Source of the DNA: Massospora cicadina
Lineage: Eukaryota; Entomophthoromycota; Entomophthoromycetes; Entomophthorales; Entomophthoraceae
Direction of reading: 5' to 3'
Assembly (NCBI GenBank): GCA_022478985.1
Contig: JAKSZP010013604.1
Span: forward strand, 1-64,000
Length of the DNA stretch: 64,000 bases
The notes below the pieces were generated by a model. It saw nothing but the letters and a program-made list of their open reading frames with translations, was not told where the DNA came from and searched no databases. This document shows positions 57,242 through 64,000 of this stretch, in pieces. Numbering within the stretch: the stretch's first letter is position 1; every line of letters starts with the position of its first letter. The translations under genes and the position numbers were made by a program.

Positions 57242-60200
57242 TTATTTTTAAATTTATTGCGAGGAAGGCTGACCATGGGTTGGACACTTCCAAATATGAC
57301 TCAGGACAGATAAACTTAGTACCGGGGGAGGCACCCCAGATAAGCAATGCTATCTCTTGTTGCCAGCGGGAACGCCACTTATGGGGAGGGGAGAAAACGT
57401 GTGAAGGGGCCGTAGCCACTATTGCGCACGTGTGGAGGAAGGGGTCTGATTTGATGAACCAGACTGGGAACCAGGAGGAGACCAGCTGTTGGCGACGTGG
57501 TGGGAGGTATCCAAACATCCATGCTTGAAAGTGGTCCACCAAATGAGACCGGAATCTGTGGACAGTTTCTGGGAGGGTGGGGGTGGAGCCTGCGATGGCA
57601 TCTAAGACAATCGTGTGGATGGTCCACATGGCGATTGCAACCATTAGAGCATGGAGGGAGGGTGGAAGGGAGGAGGCCATTGATAGAGCAAACATATCTC
57701 TTGACAGACTGAAGGGATGCGTTTGATCCTGGCCCAGCAGACGTTGAACTTCGCGCCATATCAATTTAGAGGTGGGGCACTTCTCCAGGCGGTGGAACAG
57801 CGTTCCATACTGGCCACACATGACACAGGATGAGTGTAAAGCGTTAGAGCACTCAGCTGTACGATACACCCGCCTCAGGCAGCGCCACACATGGGAGCGG
57901 ACTTGAGGCTGCAACAGAGGGTGATGTACATATTTCCAGATTGTTTTTTGAGACTCAATGGAATAAGGGATGTCCATCATGTCCAGGTAGTCCACCCTGG
58001 ATAGGACATGGGGCCGAATGGGGATCACGTCATCATGGATGGGTAGCCCCTGTACCTTTTGTGTGAACTGAAGAGAGGGGCGGCCTCTTTGGGTTGTATG
58101 TCCACTAATACGAATTCTCCACTCTGCGCTCCGCATGGAGAGAAGAGTTCGTTTGTAGTGGGTTTTTGTCCCGTGAGGACCTGTGGCCGATGTGTGTGAT
58201 GCGAGGCATTTCATCAGGGAGTGGGGGTTCGATGGATTGTTGAGGCCCAAGGCTCAGGAGAAGTTGGAGCAGGCTGCGCGGGACCAGTGTTGGGATGGGA
58301 GTGTAGGAGCGGTGACGGCCGCGATCCAGGTGCCCAGGATCTTGGCAGCATGGGCTTTGAAGTCAAGCAGGCCCATGCCACCATGATGATGAGGGCCAAA
58401 CATGACCTCTAGTCGCACTGGTGGAGGGCAGCCTGACCAAAGCCATCCTTGCAGCAAGGCATACAAGGATTTGAAGAAGCTTGGGGAGAAGGGGATGGCG
58501 TGGGCTCCGAACCAAACTTTGGATAGGAGCATAGAGTTGGCTAAAACAACCCTGCCAGTAAGGGAAGTGGGGTGGGCTCTGAGAGAGGCGATTTGCTTCG
58601 TCACGTTGTCCAGAATATGGCACTCCATTACTGCTGATGCGTATCCGCCTGCCTCCATCCACACGCCCAGATGGTGCACTGGTCCTATGGTAGGACTTGG
58701 CATGAAGGGGAGCACCAGTGGAGCGGTGTGTGTTGAGTTAGTAAGGCGTGGACGTGGGCGAGCAGATGGGCCGGGTTGGGAACTAATTGCTGGGGCCCAG
58801 CAGTTCTGAAACTGACCAAGGAGGATGATTTCGGTTTTGGAGGCGTTCAGTGCCGCGTTGCTTACCCGGGAATATTCCTGGATGAGAGCTTCAAGCGCGC
58901 GTGCATCTTGATTATTAGACACCCCAACCACACAATCATCTGCGAACGCCAATATCTTGACTGGGGCTTGGCCTGGCACACGGACCCCAGTGAGTTGGGC
59001 ATTCACATTTCGCAGTAGTGGGTCAAGGCTGAAGTTGTATAAGAGTGGGCTGAGGGGGTCCCCTTGTCGCAAGCTCCTTTGAGGGCGGACTACTTCCGTT
59101 AGGAAGCCAGGGCCACATACTGCCATTGTTGCATATTCTGTGAGCAGCATCACCCAGTTGATGAAGTGAGGGGGTAGGCGGAATTGATGGAGGCAGGCCC
59201 TTAGGTATTCCCAGTTTACTCTATCATAGGCCTTTTGTTGGTCCAAGAATACAAGTGCCCCAGAGGCTGTGGACTGACATACATTAGCCACAGAGTGCAC
59301 GTTATCCCAAATCGACCTTCTGGGGATGAAACTGAACTGTTCTGGGGAGATGGTGGCAGATGCTACAGTCTTAATTGGTTAGCCATAATTTTTGTTAAAA
59401 TTTTGGTGTCTGTGTTTGTTAGAGAAATGGGGCGCTAGTTGGCTAAGTCAAGCTTATCAACTTGCTTGAAGAGTGTGACAGTAAAGGCCTCATGTCCTCC
59501 TGGTAGGAGGCGCGTTTCCAACAGGCTTTAGTTAAGTGAGGCAAGCAGAAGTGGGGATATATATTTGAAATACTTTTTTATAACTCATATGGAATGCCAT
59601 GTGGGCCTGGGCATTTTCAGTTTGGTGCACCGCGAATGGCTGTCCATAATTCATTTGGAGTAATTAAATCCATTATTTCTGGGTATTGGAAAATGGTGCA
59701 GATATGAGCTCGGTTGAGAAATTCTGCCACTTCGGCCAGCTGAATTGGTTCATCTCTGTACAACTTGGAGTAATATTTTTGCATTTTGATTGCCACTTCG
59801 GCCAGCTGAATTGGTTCAGCTTGGTATAACTCGGAGTAATATTTTTGCATTTCAATTGCCACTTCAGCTGGTGTGTCCACAATAGAATTATCCAATCTTC
59901 ACACCTGTGTGCAGGCCACGCTCTGGCATGGTGCGAAATTTTTTTAAAGAAATATGTGGTGCATTTGTCGCCTTTTGTGATGCATGTGGCCCTGTATTGA
60001 ACACAAACCTGATGTTTGTGTTACCTTTCGAGTGCGTTGAGGTGGGCGGCTGCCTCCGCCCACTTCCAGCCCCATGCAGGGCTGTATCCTGTAGCTGGAA
60101 TGTTGGACTCCAAGTGTGCCAATTATGCCAGAGCGTGCGAGATAACTGGCGATGTGGCTCGTGAGTGTCTGGAGGAGAGATGGTGAGAGTGGTGGATGGT

Positions 60201-61071
60201 GTCCTCTTTGAAAGTTGCCCATGTGGAAATGGGGTCCACACAAAATGGTGCAACAAACTTTTTTGCCAAAGTTGCCTCTTCCACCCATGTGGAAAATCCT
60301 GGCGATGCGAGCTTGGGGGGCGGATTTTGCACCAATGTGGGGCCTTAGCAACTGTGACAGGTAGGTGGTAGGTTATTGAGACCAGTCAGTGGTTGGAGAA
60401 TTCTATTTTCGTTGTTTTGAAGTGGGAGATGTGGGGTTGGAATTTCGCCGGCATTAGAACAAGGTCAATGCGGGTCATGGACCTTAATTGGCCATTGTGG
60501 ACGTAGGGATGCATCATTTTTTTGAGCAGCGGGGCATGTTGCAGCAGCGCATCCATTAAACCAAGGGTGGCCTTTAGAACGTGTAGTTCTATGTGACCCT
60601 GTGGGGCGTGGGGTGAGGGAGGCCACCGGTCTGTTGGTGAGGTTAGCCAACAGTTCATGTCGCTGACTAGGAAAGAATCAGGGGGTAGTGGGAGGGATTT
60701 GACCAATGAGAAAAATCCCGACACTCATGTGCACCATTTGGGGCATAGATGTTGATGATTGCGTGCGCTACATCAGCCCATGAGAAGGTGACGACAAGCA
60801 CTCAGCCTTTTAGGAATGTTTCTGAGGATACGAATTAGAAAAAATTATTTTTCCAGATTAGCACCCCACAGTGCTTCGACCAAAAGGATAGGGATGGGAG
60901 TAGCATTGTTTTCCAAGTTTCCTCAGAACCTCGTGGACAGTGGGACTCCTGGATGGCCAGGATATCCATGGGTAAATTGTGTTGTAAAAAACTCAGTTTC
61001 CTAGCCTGGGACGGGGAGGCCTTGAGTCTGGTGATATTCAACGTCCCTAAAGTGAAGGTTTCCCCCATCAC
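57242..61071 (-). pseudogene. LINE A-iii ORF2 (endonuclease-RT)
   Basis: Endonuclease begins GETFTLGTLNITRLKASPSQ (61071) with MDILAIQESHCPRG (catalytic Glu) near 60960. RT plus downstream is open for 348 residues (58254-59300): GALVFLDQQKAYDRVNWEYL, LRQGDPLSPLLYNFSLDPLL, AFADDCVVGVSNNQDA (intact FADD near 58940), NASKTEIILLG. The C-terminal domain is open for 346 residues to the tail, with CVMCGQYGTLFHRLEKCPTS. The two long frames nearly join at 58250; frameshifts occur at 59300-60900. Confidence 0.9.
59726..59857 (-). repeat. 66-bp in-frame tandem duplication
   Basis: GCCACTTCGGCCAGCTGAAT starts at 59726 and 59792, and a partial third match starts at 59858. The unit encodes about 22 residues (AIEMQKYYSELYQAEPIQLA and AIKMQKYYSKLYRDEPIQLA). 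LINE A-i and A-ii each have a single unit at the same place, so the duplication is private to this copy. Confidence 0.9.
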
Positions 61072-61282
61072 ACCTTAGGTGCGAGGGGGTGGGCCCTCAG
61101 GCCCACCAGCCTCTTCAAGGTCCCCATGGGCTTTCACAGCAGCGTGGGTGTTAGCAGCAACGCTATTGGAGTTTTTGTTGATTTTTGTGGAAAGATACAT
61201 TGGCTTTGGCCTTCACTTTTTTTTTCCTGACGTCAGACGAATTATTTGCGGTGTGGATGAGTTCAGTGCACCATTGAGCAGG

Positions 61283-62485
61283 TCAAAAAAAAATTCCAGT
61301 TGGGATAGGTCTCAAGTCAGTTTTGACCAGGGCTTGGGTGCAACGATTGGGTGAGATCGAGTCTCCTATCAGATCCTTGGATTGAGTGGCCCGCTCAGCA
61401 TGGGCTTCCCAATCTGATTGGTTGATGGATTCCCAAGTTGCTTCCACCGCAAAGGTTTCCATATCCTCCTGGCATTGTGAGTGTGGGATAGCGGTGGTGG
61501 TCTTGGCTGTTTCCTTGGCTGTGGCCCTATGGGCCTGCTTGGCCTTCTTCCATTCTTGTGGGGAGATAGGCTTTACCAATAGGTAGCAGCCTTGTGCTCC
61601 CCATGGGAAAGCCTCCTTGGTGCTTGCAGTTGGTTCATAGTGCACCTCTCCGTTGGCCATGGCCGCCAAGGGGTGCTCTTGGAATGTGATGCCCTCCTTG
61701 ATGGGGCACGCATGTGCCTTATGGATGAACGCGTCACAGTGGGTGCAAATGGGGGGCGCGCTGTCCACGGTCACCCAGAATGGGTGTGTGGTATGCCCTG
61801 CGATATCAATAAAAGTGGAGTGCGGGATCTGGGTTAGGTCCTTTGCGATCTCCTCAGTTGGGGTCAGAACTGCTATGGCTTTGCCGGTGCACAGGTGTGG
61901 CATCAGCGTGAAGCGTTGCATTTTGAAAGATTGTATTTCGCCATATATGGTGAGACCATCTTTCAGGTGTTGTTCCAAAATGTCACGTTTTACCTTTTTA
62001 GGCAAAAAGTCAAACGTGAGGAAAATTTGGTTTGATTTTGTCCATCTGGTGCATTTGGTTTCGACAACCTGATGCCCTTTGGGGAGGTTGACCACTATGC
62101 ACACTGCTGCAGCCTCGTCTGCTGCTTTTTTGCTTTTGAAACCTAGGTCCAGCCAACCGCGTGACATGGAGTGAGGTGCAACGTACACCACGGTCAGGAA
62201 AATTTTGTGTACGTCTTCACAAAATTTTTCCCATAAGGCTGTTTTTTGGATGTCCAGATACACGCGGACTCCAAATTCTACTGATGAAAGTGGTTGGGAG
62301 TGTGGCGTGTTGATGTACTGGTTGCATCGTGCTTGCCATGTGAGTATCTCTGGGGAAATTGTGACCGCCAGTTTTTTAAGATTTTTGTCTATTCCACCGG
62401 ATTCTCCGGGGCGTTTTCAAACGTTGGAGGCCGTGGGCCTTCCACTTGCTCCTCTTACCTTGCTTGCCCAACTGCTCCCTGACAT
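61283..62485 (-). pseudogene. LINE A-iii ORF1
   Basis: The likely start codon is at 62485 (MSGSSWASKVRGAS), about 95 bases into the element. One stop and a frame change precede the 326-residue frame 61283-62263. Features in order: GWLDLGFKSKKAADEAAAVC; FLTFDFLPKKVKRDILEQHL; the knuckle ICTHCDAFIHKAHACP (C-X2-C-X4-H-X4-C) near 61700-61760; PWGAQGCYLLVKPISPQEWK. It would bind and chaperone LINE RNA. Confidence 0.85.
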
Positions 62486-62599
62486 GGACGCAGACTAATC
62501 TCCTCTGTGAGATTATCAAACTAGATTCAGTCTTGAATTGAATAGGTTGCAAAAGTGATTGCAACGAGAAAGAAAAGTTTCCATTGTCCTCCAATTTTC

Positions 62600-64000
62600 A
62601 ATCCCATTAATTTATTTTATGAATATTTCTTAAAAAATCATCTAAATTTATTTTGTGATTTTTTAAAAATTGTTAAAATACTTAAAAGATGACTTCTTAC
62701 TTTTAAAATCCTGGTTAGTCCTTGTGTCTAGCTTTTTTATTTTTCATCCATCAATATGTATGACTGTACTTAGAGCATTTTTACTGGTTTTTTGGGTGTT
62801 CGCCCACCCAGAGTTCTAGGACAGTCTTGTTGATATCAGCACGCTCCATGACATAATGGACTGACCCACATCTTCATCCTTCTCCATCCTGCCCCATGGT
62901 TGGGATGCTGCGTTGGTTCAGTTGTATAAACGGAAAGTTTTCTTGTCAGCTAGAATGGTGCATGCTGTAAGGTTTACCCATTAAGTGGATTGCATCTACG
63001 CTGCGGTTTAAATTTTTGGACTAACACCACTAGGGCTTACCCCCAGGTCTGATGGTGGAGAACCTGGAGTTTCCTCTTTTCCTTGAGGAGGCAGAAATTC
63101 ATGGGTTGCAGCGTGGAGGCGTTGATTCTAGGGTTACAGATTTGCGTCCTCCTTCTACTATTGGAGATGCCAATTTTTATATTCTCGCAGTTGACAGTGC
63201 CACTTTATGGGAGAAAGTATATATGAATCCACTTGTGCCCCTCATATAAGCAGAGGGGAAAAAGAAGTTAGTTTTGTTCAGACATCAGACCCACCTTCAG
63301 TTCCCGCAGATGGGCTGGAGGAATTTGGTGGATATTTTTCTCTTTCAGATGAGTCTCACATCATGTCAAAAAAACAAGATTAGGCTTACTTCTTGTTGCA
63401 AGTTAATTTCCAGATGAGCACCCACGTAGTCTATGTTGAGGCTCTTTTTTACAGGAGCCCTCAGGAATTTTATGAGTTTACAGGGTGCACAGTGGTTTGA
63501 TCTTTTTGAAGGTTAGGTCCTCAGTTCTGATTGCGTCATCAACTTTGCTAACCTGCTGCCTGGTGTAGCGCCCAGTACCATTTGTGGTACATGGGTTTGG
63601 CCTCTGTGACTGGTTTACTACGGTGCCAGATTTGTTATATCCCATTATTCTGAGGTTTGTTGATGACAATGGCAACAGGTATGTATCAACAAGGAACCCA
63701 AGTTCTTGTCATTTGAGAATCTTCACTCGTGGGCGAAATTCTGCTGATAAATACTTTTTCCCCTGCAGGGGCAGTGGGATTAATTGCTTGGCCGCTTTCT
63801 CTCACAGCACTTCCGACATATTTCCCTCCTAACTTGACCCAGTTCTAGGACATTTTTGAAATGGAAAAGGCTAACTTCCTAATCACTCATTCTATGTATG
63901 ATTTAGTCTTCTGCTTTACTGTAAATTTAATCAACAATAACTGTCCCATAATCCATATATGAAGCAGGAGGACAAGGCCTTGGAGGTGTGGTTAGATGAT
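62600..64000. other. Unassigned end of window
   Basis: Only short frames occur (63052-63249 plus: MVENLEFPLFLEEAEIHGLQ; 63584-63832 plus). They may be the Gag region of the element whose leader is at 57064-57241, but no motif proves it. Confidence 0.3.

Larger units (their letters stand above)
57242..62580 (-). mobile_element. LINE A-iii, best-preserved LINE A copy
   Basis: It runs from the 5' end AACTTTTCTTTCTCGTTGCA near 62580 to the A-rich tail AATAAATTTAAAAATAAG at 57242. Flanks CCACTGTCAACTATTTTTC (57223-57241) and CCATTGTCCTCCAATTTTC (62581-62599) match at 14 of 19 positions, consistent with an old target duplication. ORF1 and ORF2 are long and show the family layout most clearly. It probably interrupts a gypsy-type element. 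Confidence 0.88.

Noticed and set aside
17007..62580. Interpreting LINE A-i, A-ii and A-iii as one tandem host gene family
   Set aside because: Each has APE endonuclease, RT and tail features and interrupts other elements, so they are mobile copies.
1..64000. CRISPR array, bacterial operon, phage or defence system
   Set aside because: No regular short spaced repeats, no ribosome-binding organisation and all domains are eukaryotic retroelement types.
1..64000. tRNA or rRNA genes
   Set aside because: I found no cloverleaf-like A/B box pair or rRNA core by eye. A tRNA scan would be needed to exclude one firmly.

Overview
This 64-kb window reads as a retrotransposon graveyard from a eukaryote. 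It is AT-rich, shows no convincing intact host gene, and holds no rRNA, tRNA or CRISPR that I can see. Almost everything recognisable belongs to nested, decayed Ty3/gypsy LTR retrotransposons and APE-type LINEs whose ORF1 carries a CCHC knuckle. That mixture, a collagen-like Gly-Pro linker in one Gag, and Tad1-like LINEs suggest a filamentous fungus with an expanded, repeat-rich genome. A basidiomycete is my best guess, with low confidence.

Layout. (1) 1-3778 and 9819 to about 11.5 kb: an old minus-strand gypsy element (Gypsy-0), broken by several insertions. (2) 3779-9818: Gypsy-1, minus strand, both LTRs present, inserted in the reverse transcriptase (RT) of Gypsy-0. (3) About 11.59-13.47 kb: a minus-strand copy of a 1.9-kb ORF1-only retroelement (family C). 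(4) 14265-26739: Gypsy-3, plus strand, LTRs and a perfect 5-bp target duplication, carrying a minus-strand LINE (LINE A-i, 17007-22226) and two small tail-primed insertions at one site near 23.4 kb. (5) 29522-31427: the best copy of family C, with a 17-bp target duplication. (6) 32039-45888: LINE A-ii, plus strand, split by Gypsy-2 (36083-44696, minus, 1.09-kb LTRs). (7) 46803-53242: LINE B, minus strand, apparently full length with a perfect 17-bp target duplication; it looks the youngest insertion. (8) About 54.5-55.7 kb: a third family C relic. (9) About 55.8-57.06 kb: an LTR-like segment followed by a primer-binding-like site. (10) 57242-62580: LINE A-iii, minus strand. The last 1.4 kb is unassigned.

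The most interesting pattern is a partnership between LINE B and family C. Family C is about 1.9 kb and encodes only a CCHC protein like a LINE ORF1, with no endonuclease or RT. It shares the first dozen or so bases and the last 30 or so bases with LINE B, and it is flanked by LINE-type target duplications. It therefore looks like a protein-coding, non-autonomous passenger of LINE B. The same tail is also present as 18-31 bp micro-insertions, each with its own 15-17 bp target duplication.

Second theme: catalytic residues have been lost in a recurrent direction. The protease Gly is replaced by Arg, Arg, Asn or Lys in four different gypsy elements, integrase Asp by Asn, and Glu by Lys. All are explicable by G-to-A on the coding strand, which suggests a deamination, CpG-decay or RIP-like history. 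Boundaries given as approximate were read by eye.
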